Assembly (NCBI RefSeq): GCF_001310085.1
Contig: NZ_CP012643.1
Coordinates: forward strand, 3,579,501-3,643,500
Direction of reading: 5' to 3'
From: Rufibacter tibetensis
GTDB taxonomy: Bacteria > Bacteroidota > Bacteroidia > Cytophagales > Hymenobacteraceae
DNA length: 64,000 nt
In this document: positions 1 through 9,347 of the stretch, piece by piece
How positions within the stretch are numbered: position 1 is the stretch's first letter
How the letters are laid out: each line of letters starts with the position of its first letter
Notes under the pieces: model-generated
The model's input: the letters and a program-made list of their open reading frames with translations, nothing else
Database searches by the model: none
Told to the model about the DNA's origin: nothing
Position numbers and translations under genes: made by a program

Positions 1-2
1 AA

Positions 3-1475
3 ATTCCGGAGGCACCTACCTCCACGGGACACCCTAAGCAGCTCTACATGCTCTTCTTCACTGAGATGTGGGAGCGCTTTTCTTTTTATGGCATGAAGGC
101 CCTGTTGCTGGCCTACATGATCACTGAACTCAAGTTTGATGAACCCAAAGGCTATGCTATTCTAGGCTCTTACGCGGCGTTGGTGTACACCATGCCCATG
201 TTCGGGGGCATGATGAGCGACCGCTATCTGGGTGGGCGCAAAGCCGTGATGTACGGTGGTATTCTCATGACCATTGGTCACCTGGTTTTGGCGGTTCCGC
301 AGGACTGGAGCTTCTTTTACGGCATGGCCTTCATCATCTGCGGAAACGGCTTTTTCAAGCCCAATATCTCCAGCCTAGTTGGTACGCTCTACGCTGACAA
401 TGACCCACGCAAAGACAGCGGTTTCTCCATCTTCTACATGGGCATCAACATTGGCGCGGCGCTTGGTGGTTTGCTGTGCGGGTACGTAGGGCAGCAGATA
501 GACTGGCACTACGGCTTCGGGTTGGCAGGTTTGTTCATGATCTTGGGCTTGGTTGTGTTTGCGCTGGGCAAGAAATCCTTGGGTGACAAAGGTCTTCCGC
601 CCAACCCCGCTGATTTAAAAGCCCCGGCTTTTGCGGGCATCAGCAAAGAAGTGGTAATTTACGTGGCTACCCTGGCCATCATCCCCGTGATAGTGGCCTT
701 GTTCAACCGCTATGAAATCATGGACTTCATCATGTTTGGACTGGGAGCGCTTTCCATTTTGTATATTCTGTTCATCGCCTTTAAGATGGAAGCAGCAGCC
801 CGGTTCAAGCTGTTTGCGGCCTTGGTGCTGATCGTGTTTTCAGCGCTGTTTTGGGCATTTTATGAACAAAACGCCGGCTCTTTGAACCTGTTTGCCATGC
901 GCAACGTGGACATGCACGTGGGAGGGGTAGAGCTTCCTGCACTGGCAGTGAACAACTTTTTGCCGCCGGCCTGGGTGGTCATCCTCAGCTTCTTTTTCGC
1001 CTGGTTATGGCCAGCTTTGAACCGGAAAGGCATTGAGCCCAACACCCCCACAAAATTCGGGTTGTCGTTTGTGCTGGTTGGGCTGGGCTTTTACGTGTTC
1101 TATTTGGGCTGCAGAACCAGCGAGGGTAGCGGCCTGATTCCGTTGATCACCTTTATTGCCGGGTACTTCTTCATCATCTGCGGCGAGATGTGTATTTCGC
1201 CCATCGGGTTGTCCATGATTACCAAACTGTCACCGGCCAGAATTGTAGCCATGATGATGGGGATCTGGTTTTTCGCAAGTGCGGTGGGGGAGTTTCTGGC
1301 CAGCAAGATTGGGGCACTTATGAGCGTTCCCCAGAACGTGGTAGACAATCCGGTGCTGTCGCTGCCGTACTATGCCCAGATTCTGAACCAGATTGGGTTG
1401 TGGTCGCTGGGTATAGGCGTGGTGCTGATCCTGTTCAGCAGCGTCATCAGGAAGTGGATGGGTGAAGTACGGTAG
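3..1475 (+). CDS. POT-family proton-coupled peptide transporter (5' truncated by window edge)
   Basis: Di-/tripeptide:proton symporter of the POT/PTR branch of the major facilitator superfamily, in the inner membrane. The frame is open to the first bases of the window and reads ...TGHPKQLYM before the ATG at 48, the usual N-terminal lead of this family, so the true start lies left of the window. The family signature ExxERFxxYG is visible as EMWERFSFYG at the start of the first membrane segment. Many hydrophobic segments follow, in keeping with the 12-14 helices expected, and the C-terminus is intact. A strong terminator follows the stop. Family assignment is secure; the peptide substrate is inferred from the family. 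Confidence 0.93.
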   Translation: MPEAPTSTGHPKQLYMLFFTEMWERFSFYGMKALLLAYMITELKFDEPKGYAILGSYAALVYTMPMFGGMMSDRYLGGRKAVMYGGILMTIGHLVLAVPQDWSFFYGMAFIICGNGFFKPNISSLVGTLYADNDPRKDSGFSIFYMGINIGAALGGLLCGYVGQQIDWHYGFGLAGLFMILGLVVFALGKKSLGDKGLPPNPADLKAPAFAGISKEVVIYVATLAIIPVIVALFNRYEIMDFIMFGLGALSILYILFIAFKMEAAARFKLFAALVLIVFSALFWAFYEQNAGSLNLFAMRNVDMHVGGVELPALAVNNFLPPAWVVILSFFFAWLWPALNRKGIEPNTPTKFGLSFVLVGLGFYVFYLGCRTSEGSGLIPLITFIAGYFFIICGEMCISPIGLSMITKLSPARIVAMMMGIWFFASAVGEFLASKIGALMSVPQNVVDNPVLSLPYYAQILNQIGLWSLGIGVVLILFSSVIRKWMGEVR

Positions 1476-1499
1476 GCCCTTACAGGCCATTGTCTTTTG

Positions 1500-1541
1500 A
1501 AAGAACGGGAGCAGGAATATTTTCTGCTCCCGTTCTTTTTT
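1500..1541 (+). terminator. Intrinsic terminator after the peptide transporter
   Basis: A perfect 15-bp stem (arms 1500-1514 and 1524-1538, core GAACGGGAGCAG) with a 9-nt loop runs into a T tract. It ends the transporter transcript 25 bp after the stop codon. Confidence 0.88.
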
Positions 1542-1581
1542 CTAACTTACCTATCCCAACCACCCCTAACACAAACGAACT

Positions 1582-2088
1582 ATGGAGTTAAACCAAAAGC
1601 TATTGCGCCAATTTGAACAAGAGGCAGCCAATACCCGCAAGATGTTGGAAAGAGTGCCCGATGAACATTTTGACTGGAAACCGCACGCTAAAAGTATGTC
1701 TCTGAAAACCCTGGCGGCCCACGTGGCCGAATTGCCAGGGTTGTTCATTGCCGCAGTGTTGAAAACGGAGGAGGTGGATATGAGTCCACAGAGCTATAAA
1801 CCGTTTGCTGGTACCACGCACCAGGAGTTAATGGACCATTTTGAGGAAAACTACCAGAAAGCTGTCAAGGCTCTGAATGACACTAATGTGGTGGAGATAG
1901 GCAAAACCTGGACATTGCGCAGCAACGGAAATGTGATTGTCTCTATGCCTAAGCAGGTAGTCATCCGGAACCTGGCCATGAACCACCTCATCCACCACCG
2001 AGGGCAATTGAGTGTGTACCTGCGCCTGTTGGATGTACCGGTGCCCGGCATGTATGGTCCCACCGCCGATGAGCAGTTTGTTAGTTAA
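1582..2088 (+). CDS. DinB-family four-helix-bundle protein
   Basis: 168-residue protein of the DinB/YfiT-like superfamily, small metal-binding helical bundles that often act as thiol-dependent transferases. The expected metal triad is visible: His47 (AAHVAE) in helix 2 and His135/His139 in the C-terminal NHLIHHRGQ motif, the strongest mark of the family. Length is normal. It stands alone between two terminators, so it is probably monocistronic. The substrate cannot be told from sequence; relatives are annotated as damage-inducible or as bacillithiol/mycothiol-type transferases. Confidence 0.88.
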   Translation: MELNQKLLRQFEQEAANTRKMLERVPDEHFDWKPHAKSMSLKTLAAHVAELPGLFIAAVLKTEEVDMSPQSYKPFAGTTHQELMDHFEENYQKAVKALNDTNVVEIGKTWTLRSNGNVIVSMPKQVVIRNLAMNHLIHHRGQLSVYLRLLDVPVPGMYGPTADEQFVS

Positions 2089-2112
2089 TACAAAGCAATT
2101 CTGATATCTTGT

Positions 2113-2160
2113 AAGGGTGTTTTAGGGGTAGTTTACCTAAGCTATCCCTAAAACACCCTT
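2113..2160 (+). terminator. Terminator-like hairpin after the DinB gene
   Basis: A 19-bp inverted repeat (arms 2113-2131 and 2142-2160, one G.T pair) begins 24 bp after the stop, followed by a T-rich stretch that leads into the next gene. Confidence 0.75.
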
Positions 2161-2172
2161 CCTTTTAAACTC

Positions 2173-3117
2173 ATGAGCATAATGAAAAAGCTAGTTGTCT
2201 TATTGGCGTTGGCCTGTGTTGCTACCTGCAGCTATAGCCAGTCCAAACCAGTGGAGCTACCCTTGTACGAAGGTAAAGTCCCCAATGAAGTACCCGGGCC
2301 TAACCAGGAAAAGAAAGAAGTACGCGCCGACAAAACGGTAAGTATTACGCAGGTGAGGAAACCTACCATCACCGTTTATCTGCCCGTTAAGGAGAAAGCG
2401 AATGGAACGGCCGTGGTGATTTGTCCGGGCGGCGGGTATGCCAAACTGGCCGCCAGCCATGAGGGCTATGATGTGGCCCAGAAATTTGCCGAGCAAGGCG
2501 TAGCCGCTTTTGTGGTAAAGTACCGTCTGCCAGAGGCCGCCGTTACTTCGCAACCTGAAATCACGCCTTTGCAGGATGCCCAGCAGGCGCTTTACTATGT
2601 GCGCAAGCGCGCAAAGGAGTACAACATTAACCCGCAGCGAGTAGGCATCATGGGCTTCTCGGCAGGCGGACATCTGGCTTCCACTGCCGGAACGCATTTT
2701 ACTAAACCCCAAATTCAGAACCCTGAGAACCTCTCGCTTCGGCCCGATTTCCTGCTGTTGATTTACCCGGTCATCAGCAGTGACCCTGCCGTTTGGCACA
2801 AAGGTTCATTTGAGCGGCTTTTGGGAAAAGAGCCTACAAAGGAAAAACTGAAGGCCTATTCCAATGACCAGCAGGTGACGGCGCAAACCCCGCCTACCTT
2901 CCTGGTGCATGCCTCAGATGACGGCGCCGTGCCTCCGCAGAACAGTATATTGTTCTACCAGGCGCTGCTCCAGCATAAAGTCCCGGCCGAATTGCACATT
3001 TACCAACGGGGCGGCCACGGCTTCGGGTTGAACAACAAAACCACCAAAGATTATTGGTTTGACCGTTGCCTGAACTGGATGGCCAGCAACCAGCTTTTGG
3101 AGTCAGCAAAGCAATAA
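2173..3117 (+). CDS. Secreted alpha/beta-hydrolase (BD-FAE-like esterase)
   Basis: 314-residue alpha/beta-hydrolase with an N-terminal signal peptide (about residues 1-23, ending near CSYSQ), so probably periplasmic. The nucleophile elbow is GFSAGG (Ser163), the oxyanion segment is CPGGGY (84-89), the acid is in HASDDG (Asp249/250) and the base is His282 in RGGHGFG. This is the layout of esterase/lipase and acetyl-xylan-esterase-like enzymes of the Abhydrolase_3/BD-FAE group. It is not inside a sugar-degradation locus here, so the substrate is unknown. An in-frame ATG at 2182 is an equally good start. Confidence 0.85.
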   Translation: MSIMKKLVVLLALACVATCSYSQSKPVELPLYEGKVPNEVPGPNQEKKEVRADKTVSITQVRKPTITVYLPVKEKANGTAVVICPGGGYAKLAASHEGYDVAQKFAEQGVAAFVVKYRLPEAAVTSQPEITPLQDAQQALYYVRKRAKEYNINPQRVGIMGFSAGGHLASTAGTHFTKPQIQNPENLSLRPDFLLLIYPVISSDPAVWHKGSFERLLGKEPTKEKLKAYSNDQQVTAQTPPTFLVHASDDGAVPPQNSILFYQALLQHKVPAELHIYQRGGHGFGLNNKTTKDYWFDRCLNWMASNQLLESAKQ

Positions 3118-3328
3118 GTGTGGCTTCATGTAAAGGGCAGTAAACTATTTCTGTAGAAGGCGCAAACTAGGTATAAACCGAGGCCGTATATAGGAATAGT
3201 TAGCTGTTTTTACTTAGATCTGAATTAATACTAACCTTGAAAGTGTTACCTTTCAAAGACGTTATGGATTTGATTGACGATTTGCGTTGAGATAGCTCTG
3301 TAGCTTATTATCAACCTAATTGTCCTTT

Positions 3329-4414
3329 ATGGTAACTCCCAAATTCATTGCCCCCACCACTTCTTTTTACGCTGAACTGAAAAGTCGCACGAACGCGTAC
3401 TTTGAAGAAATAGGAAGTCACCCCACCGGCAATTATAAATTATACATTAAAGCCGCCGTGCTGATTTCCAGCCTGGTGTTCCTATACGTCCATTTAGTGT
3501 TTTTAACGCCACCAGTTTGGTTGGCTTTAGTTGAGTGCGTTCTGATGGGCGGGGTAACTGCGGCCATCGGGTTTAACATCATGCACGATGGCGGACACGG
3601 CAGTTTCAGCCGGAAGAAGTGGGTGAACGAACTAGCAGGTCTTACCTTAAACATACTGGGTGCCAACATCCACATGTGGACCACCAAGCACAACATCATT
3701 CACCACACCTACACCAACATTGATGGCGTAGACGATGATCTGGATGCCAAGCCCTTCCTGCGCCTTTGCGAAAACCAGGAGCACCTGAAGATCCACAAAT
3801 ACCAGCATTACTATTTCTGGGGCGCCTATGCCATGCTCTACATGTACTGGATCTTCTTCACCGATTACGCGAAGTATTTCACCCAAAAAGTAGGCGATAT
3901 TCCTATTAAGAAGATGTCACGCAAAGACCACTTTTCTTTCTGGGGCTTCAAAGTGATGCACTTTGCTTTATTTGTGGTGGTACCTATCTACACCGTTGGG
4001 TTTCTGCCTTGGCTGGTAGGATTCCTGATCTATGGAATGTTTACCGGATTAGTTATGAGCATTGTGTTTCAATTGGCGCACACCATAGAGCACGCACACT
4101 TCCCAGTTCCTACGGAGTCTACGAACCGCATTGAGGATGAGTGGGCTTTGCACCAATTGAAAACCACTTCCAACTTCGCGACTAAGAACAAGGTTGTTTC
4201 CTGGTTAACGGGAGGCCTGAACTTCCAGATTGAGCACCATTTGTTCCCAAGAATCTCACACGTGCATTACCCGGCCATCAGCAAGATCATCAAAGAAGCT
4301 TGCGCGGAGTTTGGGGTAACGTACCACGAGTACCCAAAAACCAGAAACGCCATCATGTCCCACATCTCGCACCTACGCCAACTGGCCTTGCAACCTGTTA
4401 TGGCGCAACGATAA
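3329..4414 (+). CDS. Membrane fatty-acid desaturase (acyl-CoA/acyl-lipid type)
   Basis: Di-iron integral-membrane desaturase that puts a double bond into fatty acyl chains. All three histidine boxes are present: HDGGH (86-90), HNIIHH (121-126) and QIEHH (300-304), plus an extra HTIEH in the loop before the third box. Q-x-x-HH as third box is typical of front-end (delta-5/6-like) and linoleoyl-CoA desaturases; there is no fused cytochrome b5 domain. Several membrane segments are seen. I chose the ATG at 3329 over an in-frame TTG at 3320. It stands alone, with terminators on its 3' side. Position specificity cannot be read from sequence. Confidence 0.9.
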   Translation: MVTPKFIAPTTSFYAELKSRTNAYFEEIGSHPTGNYKLYIKAAVLISSLVFLYVHLVFLTPPVWLALVECVLMGGVTAAIGFNIMHDGGHGSFSRKKWVNELAGLTLNILGANIHMWTTKHNIIHHTYTNIDGVDDDLDAKPFLRLCENQEHLKIHKYQHYYFWGAYAMLYMYWIFFTDYAKYFTQKVGDIPIKKMSRKDHFSFWGFKVMHFALFVVVPIYTVGFLPWLVGFLIYGMFTGLVMSIVFQLAHTIEHAHFPVPTESTNRIEDEWALHQLKTTSNFATKNKVVSWLTGGLNFQIEHHLFPRISHVHYPAISKIIKEACAEFGVTYHEYPKTRNAIMSHISHLRQLALQPVMAQR

Positions 4415-4462
4415 AACATTTCAAAAGCTAAGGTGTTTTTACTTTAGCTTACAGTTTCCTTC

Positions 4463-4503
4463 AGAACCCCGCTTCTATTTTAGGAGCGGGGTTCTCTGTT
4501 TTT
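4463..4503 (+). terminator. Intrinsic terminator after the desaturase
   Basis: An 11-bp GC-rich stem (arms 4463-4473 and 4485-4495, core AGAACCCCGCT) is followed by a T-rich tail. A smaller AT-rich hairpin (AAGCTAA/TTAGCTT) precedes it at about 4424-4450. Confidence 0.82.
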
Positions 4504-4873
4504 AGGCTGTTTTCTAGAAAAATGGAGCTAAATGGGGCTTTGTTGGGGATAATATATTTTAACGGCTGTCTCATTTGAGACTATCGCCTCACTGAAGTAG
4601 TAAACTTCAGATCATGATGGGTCCAAGTTGAAAACTTGAACCATAAGAGTAAACCTTATTCATTAGTTCGCCTTCCGTCCCCCTTTGAAGGGGGTAGGGG
4701 GATGAGCCACTCTTGCAGAACTCTGCGTTCACATCACCTAAACAGCAAACTTCAGAGACAAGGCCTTGCCCAATCTCTACAAAAATCAAAAGGTAGGTGC
4801 CGCTACAAAAAAGATCGGCCATAGTTTTGCCTCTCAAAAATCTGCTTTACCTTTCCGCTTTCCCAAAGCAGCT
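4504..4873. repeat. Repeat-rich gap before anmK
   Basis: No convincing gene. The gap holds a copy of the dispersed 31-bp motif (4505-4535), a near-perfect hairpin GGTCCAAGTT-gaa-AACTTGAACC (4620-4642) and a C/G-mirror segment (4678-4702, CCCCC-TTTGAA-GGGGG-TAGGGGGA). The frame of anmK is open across 4766-4873, but that stretch lacks an ATG and does not resemble AnmK, so it is treated as non-coding. Confidence 0.55.
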
Positions 4874-6070
4874 ATGAATACAGGTCTCCGTCGTCTGCTG
4901 GCTATAGCAGAAAAAGAAAGAAGAACGATCATTGGGTTAATGTCAGGCACCTCGTTAGATGGGCTGGATGTGGCACTTTGTGAGTTTACCGGGCATGGCA
5001 CCCAAACGCAGATGGTGCTCAAGCAGTTTGACACCATGCCATACAGCACGGAGTTCAAGCAGCAGGTAAAGGCTATCTTTTCAAAGCGCGAGGTAGATTT
5101 GGAAAAGGTGTGCCTCATGAATGCCTACATCGGGAGCTTTCATGCGGAGCTGATCAATGCCTGTCTGCAGAAGTGGAAGGTGGCACCCGAGGAGGTAGAC
5201 GTGATTGCCAGCCATGGTCAGACCATTTACCACGCCCCGGCTTCGCAGCACCAGATAGAGGGCATGCCCAATGCCACCCTACAGATTGGCGACGGAGACC
5301 ACATTGCGGTGAAGACAGGCATTATCACGCTTAGTGATTTCCGGCAGAAGCACATTGCGGCTGGGGGAGAAGGAGCCCCATTGGCAGTGTATGGCGATTA
5401 TCTGCTGTTTTCTGAAAAAGGGCAGAATAGGATCATGCTGAATATTGGGGGGATCGCGAATTTTACTTTCCTGCCTGGCGACCTGGACACCACCCGCATC
5501 TTCTCTACCGATGTTGGACCTGGCAACACCCTCATGGATGCCTATGTGCAACAGAGGTTTCCGGGTAAGTACTATGATGCTGATTCAGAAATTGCCTCAC
5601 AAGGAAAATATGACGCTGCATTGCTGGCTGCACTGCTGGACCATCCGTTCTTTGAATTAGGGTTTCCGAAGACGACTGGTCCCGAGCTGTTCAATCTTGC
5701 CTATCTGGAACAAGCCCAGCAAACTTCAAATACGACTCACTTATCACCGGAGGATGTGATGGCCACCTTGAACCGGTTTTCGGCCACGGCCATTTGCGAG
5801 GCTATTTCCAGATCTACGAACGAGGAGCAATTTGAAATCTTCCTAAGCGGCGGCGGCATGCACAACCCCTTGCTGCTTCAGAACATTACCCAACTGCTTT
5901 CTGGCGCTGTCATCCGGAATACCGCAGAACTTGGGGTGTCGCCAGACGCAAAGGAAGCTGTCTTGTTTGCTACGTTGGCCAATGAATGCCTGGTAGGAGA
6001 GAAGATAGATTTCGGGACTGGAAAGCAAAGTATTCCCTCGGTGCAGATGGGTAAGATCAGCTTGCCTTAA
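4874..6070 (+). CDS. anmK: Anhydro-N-acetylmuramic acid kinase
   Basis: AnmK phosphorylates and hydrolytically opens 1,6-anhydro-MurNAc to MurNAc-6-phosphate during cell-wall recycling, in the cytoplasm. The N-terminal signature GLMSGTSLDGLD (21-32) is the family's ATP-binding stretch. IASHGQTIYH (111-120), STDVGPGN (211-218, whose Asp lies in the DxGPGN motif linked to catalysis) and FLSGGGMHN near the C-terminus complete the ASKHA-type kinase fold. Starting at the ATG at 4874 gives 398 residues, normal for the family; an upstream TTG would add 36 unrelated residues. No other recycling gene is nearby. Confidence 0.95.
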   Translation: MNTGLRRLLAIAEKERRTIIGLMSGTSLDGLDVALCEFTGHGTQTQMVLKQFDTMPYSTEFKQQVKAIFSKREVDLEKVCLMNAYIGSFHAELINACLQKWKVAPEEVDVIASHGQTIYHAPASQHQIEGMPNATLQIGDGDHIAVKTGIITLSDFRQKHIAAGGEGAPLAVYGDYLLFSEKGQNRIMLNIGGIANFTFLPGDLDTTRIFSTDVGPGNTLMDAYVQQRFPGKYYDADSEIASQGKYDAALLAALLDHPFFELGFPKTTGPELFNLAYLEQAQQTSNTTHLSPEDVMATLNRFSATAICEAISRSTNEEQFEIFLSGGGMHNPLLLQNITQLLSGAVIRNTAELGVSPDAKEAVLFATLANECLVGEKIDFGTGKQSIPSVQMGKISLP

Positions 6071-6094
6071 TCCTGTATTTAGTAGAACTATATA

Positions 6095-6122
6095 GATAGA
6101 ACAGTATATGATGCTGTTCTAT
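6095..6122 (+). terminator. Weak hairpin after anmK
   Basis: TAGAACAG (6097-6104) and CTGTTCTA (6114-6121) form an 8-bp stem 26 bp after the anmK stop. No strong T tract follows, so termination activity is uncertain. Confidence 0.4.
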
Positions 6123-6301
6123 AAATTACTACCTTGGTAAGCCCTTCGTTCTGGTTGGTCTTCTTACCTAAAGGCTTGCTTATGCCTTTTTTTGCCTCGG
6201 TGAAAAGTACGCAACTTGCTTTTCTTCTGTAGATTAAGCCTGTTCTGTACAGGCTTCTCCTCTGTAATGCTTCTTTTTGTTTCCTTCTAACCAAATCACT
6301 T

Positions 6302-9300
6302 ATGAGAAAAACGTACTCAATGAAGTGGGCTGAGATGAAGGCAGTTTTCTTATGCATGCTGTTGCTAAACATGCTAAGTCAGGTGCCCGCTTTAGCCCAG
6401 AATGCAGGATACACTGTAACGGGGTTGGTGACCGATGCTCGTACCAAAACGCCTTTACCGGGTGTGGTGGTGAAGTTCCAGAGTGGCAACAATGCCAATG
6501 CCACCGCCACAGATGCCACCGGCAGGTATAGCCTGGAGACTACCCTTTCGGCCGGTTCATACCCCCTCACGTTTACCTATATCGGGTACAGTCCGGTGAC
6601 CAGAACCGTGACGTTAGGTGGTGGGGCCTCAGTTACTTTGGATGTACAATTAAGCGAAGACATAGTGGGCCTGGATGAGGTAGTGGTAACGGGTACTTCG
6701 GTGGCTACTAGCAAGAAACAGCTCGGTAACGCCATCTCTACCGTTTCTGCGGCAGCGCTGGAGAACAGTGTGGCTACCTCAGTGGACCAGGCTATGGCCG
6801 GGAAAGTGGCAGGTGCCCAGATCACCCAGAACTCAGGAAACCCTGCCGGGGGCATTAGTGTGCGCCTGCGCGGTACCAGTACCGTGGTAGGTTCCAGTGA
6901 CCCCCTCTACATTGTAGATGGCGTTATCATCAACAACAGCTCGCCTGAATTGATTGACCTGGGTGGCTATGCCCAGAACCGGTTAGTAGACATCAACCCT
7001 GCTGATATTGACCGCATTGAGATCATTAAAGGCGCGGCAGCGGCCGCCATTTACGGTTCGCGGGCCAGTAATGGGGTGGTGCAGATCTTCACCAAACGAG
7101 GGCAGGAGGGCAAGCCCAAAGTGGCAGTTTCCACCCAGTTTAGGGTAAGCGAATTGCGGAAGAAGCTGGAGTATAATGATTATCCGTTCCGGTTTGTGAA
7201 TACCACGGCCACTGATTTAAGGCAGGAGCCGGTGCAGCGCTATGACCTTCAGGACCGCATTTTCCGGACAGCCTACGGTACCGAAAACAACGTGTCTGTT
7301 TCGGGGGGAAGTGCCAATACCCAATACTTCCTGAGTGGTAATTACCTCAAAAACCAGGGCATTGTGGACAATACTGAGTTTAACCGGGGTGGAAGCCGCC
7401 TGCGCATTGATCAGAAGATGAATGACTGGTTATCTGTTTCTCTAGGAGCCAATTACGTAATCAGCACCAGCCAAGAAATCCCGAATGGGGGGTTACTGGA
7501 GCAGTACGGGGCGCTTACCGGCTTCATATTTAGTAACAACCACATTAACCCAGATCCGGTGAATGGGGTGTACCCGTCTACGGCACCTACGTCTATCTTA
7601 AGAAGAACCAACCCTTTGGAAGCCATCAACCGGTTTGATTTCCGGCAGAGAACGAACCGCTTTATTGGAGATTTTCAGGTGATGCTGACCCCTATAAATG
7701 GACTGAACATTAACTACACCCTTGGCTACGACAATGCCACTTCCATCGCGACTGGTTTTATTCCGGTAGGAAACACCACGCCCTCCTATAATGCGGGGTT
7801 TTCCCGAAGGGCAGACAGAACCTCTTATCTGGTGAACAACGACCTTAACATTTCTTACCGAACCAGACTAGCTGATTGGTTAGAGTCTACAACTGGGGCC
7901 GGGGCCACGGCTCAGGTAGAGAAAAACTACTCAACCGGTATCTCCGCAACCCAGTTAGGGCCCATTGCGCAAACCATCAACAGCGGGGCTTCCATACTGT
8001 CCAGCGAGAACAGAAGCGATATCAACATCTTGGGTTTCTTTGCCCAGCAAACCTTTGGCATTGGCGACCGCCTGTTCCTGACCGGAGCCGGACGCTATGA
8101 CGTTTCCTCCATTTTTGGGCAGGAGAACCGGTGGCAGTTTTACCCTAAGGTGAGCGGTAGTTACCTGATTTCCAATGAAACGTTCTGGCAACCCATCAGC
8201 AAGTTTATTCCTACCTTGAAGATAAGGGCCTCTTACGGACAGGCGGGTAACTTAACGGCGATTGGAGCTTATGACCGATACACCAACTACAACCCGGTTT
8301 CTTTGCCCGGACTGCCAGGCGTGATTTCCTCTACCCAGTTAGGAAACGCAGACATCAAGCCAGAAAGACAAACCGAGACCGAGTATGGCGTAGACATGAG
8401 CCTGCTGGGAGGGCGCCTAGGTTTTGAGTTTTCTTACTATGAGAAAGATGTAAAAGACCTGTTGCTGTTTGTAGGTTTGGCGCCTTCTACGGGGTTTGTG
8501 AACCAGTACGCCAACATCGGGACCTTGAGTAATAAAGGGTTTGAATTACTGGTAACAGGGGCTCCCTTTCAAAGTGAAACCTTCAAGTGGACTTCTACCA
8601 TCACGTACTCCAGAAACCGGAATGAACTCAACAACATTCCAGGCGGTTTGCTCACCTTTGCTGGTGGTTTCGGGCAGGTGGCCGCAGTGAATGGTTCGCC
8701 CATAGGGTCTTTTTACAGCACGTACTTTGCCCGTAATGAAGATGGCTCTTTGTTGTTAACCCCAGCCGGATTGCCACAACCAGAAAGGGTGGGTCGTACG
8801 GCGGCGGGTCAGCCTACCGGCGCTACCAGAAGCAAAGTCATTGGCGATCCTAACCCGGACTGGACCGGCTCTTTCATCAACGAAGTTAGCGTAGGTAAAG
8901 GACTTTCGTTCCGGGCCCAGCTTGATGCCTCCTACGGCTTTGATGTGTTCAACTTCACCAGAAGGGTAGGGGAGCGTGATTTTTATGGTGGCTTGGCAGG
9001 TTATGAACGGGAGTTGAGAGGAGAAGTACCCAAAGGAACTTCGGCGGCTTTGTTCGGTATTTTCGAAAACTACATTGAAGACGGCTCTTTCATCAAGCTG
9101 AGAGAGCTTTCAATGTCGTATGACTTTGCCCCAGCTTTCTTGGGGAACCGAAAGGTACGGTTGACGCTAGCCGGTCGCAACCTGTTCTCCATTGACGACT
9201 ACAGCGGCTATGATCCTGAAATAAATGCCGCCGGGCAAACCACGGCCGTGCGCGGGTTTGACTTCGTGGAGGTGCCCATCCCCAGAACGTATGCGCTGGG

Positions 9301-9319
9301 TATTAACGTGTCGTTCTAG
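6302..9319 (+). CDS. SusC/RagA-family TonB-dependent outer-membrane transporter
   Basis: 1005-residue TonB-linked outer-membrane protein that imports a bound nutrient, usually a glycan or peptide, with the SusD-like partner encoded 28 bp downstream. In order: signal peptide (about 1-32, ending ALAQ), a carboxypeptidase-regulatory-like beta-sandwich (about 35-115), a plug domain that opens with the DEVVVTGTS TonB-box-like motif (about 125) and includes the family sequence ASNGVVQIFTKRG, then a 22-strand barrel ending in an aromatic C-terminus (GINVSF). The ATG at 6302 gives a clean signal peptide. No anti-sigma factor, hybrid two-component system or glycoside hydrolase flanks it, so the substrate is unknown. 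Confidence 0.96.
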   Translation: MRKTYSMKWAEMKAVFLCMLLLNMLSQVPALAQNAGYTVTGLVTDARTKTPLPGVVVKFQSGNNANATATDATGRYSLETTLSAGSYPLTFTYIGYSPVTRTVTLGGGASVTLDVQLSEDIVGLDEVVVTGTSVATSKKQLGNAISTVSAAALENSVATSVDQAMAGKVAGAQITQNSGNPAGGISVRLRGTSTVVGSSDPLYIVDGVIINNSSPELIDLGGYAQNRLVDINPADIDRIEIIKGAAAAAIYGSRASNGVVQIFTKRGQEGKPKVAVSTQFRVSELRKKLEYNDYPFRFVNTTATDLRQEPVQRYDLQDRIFRTAYGTENNVSVSGGSANTQYFLSGNYLKNQGIVDNTEFNRGGSRLRIDQKMNDWLSVSLGANYVISTSQEIPNGGLLEQYGALTGFIFSNNHINPDPVNGVYPSTAPTSILRRTNPLEAINRFDFRQRTNRFIGDFQVMLTPINGLNINYTLGYDNATSIATGFIPVGNTTPSYNAGFSRRADRTSYLVNNDLNISYRTRLADWLESTTGAGATAQVEKNYSTGISATQLGPIAQTINSGASILSSENRSDINILGFFAQQTFGIGDRLFLTGAGRYDVSSIFGQENRWQFYPKVSGSYLISNETFWQPISKFIPTLKIRASYGQAGNLTAIGAYDRYTNYNPVSLPGLPGVISSTQLGNADIKPERQTETEYGVDMSLLGGRLGFEFSYYEKDVKDLLLFVGLAPSTGFVNQYANIGTLSNKGFELLVTGAPFQSETFKWTSTITYSRNRNELNNIPGGLLTFAGGFGQVAAVNGSPIGSFYSTYFARNEDGSLLLTPAGLPQPERVGRTAAGQPTGATRSKVIGDPNPDWTGSFINEVSVGKGLSFRAQLDASYGFDVFNFTRRVGERDFYGGLAGYERELRGEVPKGTSAALFGIFENYIEDGSFIKLRELSMSYDFAPAFLGNRKVRLTLAGRNLFSIDDYSGYDPEINAAGQTTAVRGFDFVEVPIPRTYALGINVSF

Positions 9320-9347
9320 TCTCCTTTATCACTTAACTTGATTTTCC

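Noticed and set aside
4678..4702. CRISPR-like or tandem repeat in the gap before anmK
   Set aside because: It is a single mirror-type C/G-rich stretch without regularly spaced copies, so not an array.
4766..4873. N-terminal extension of AnmK from a TTG start
   Set aside because: The added 36 residues do not resemble the family, and the ATG at 4874 gives the usual length and start of the conserved domain.
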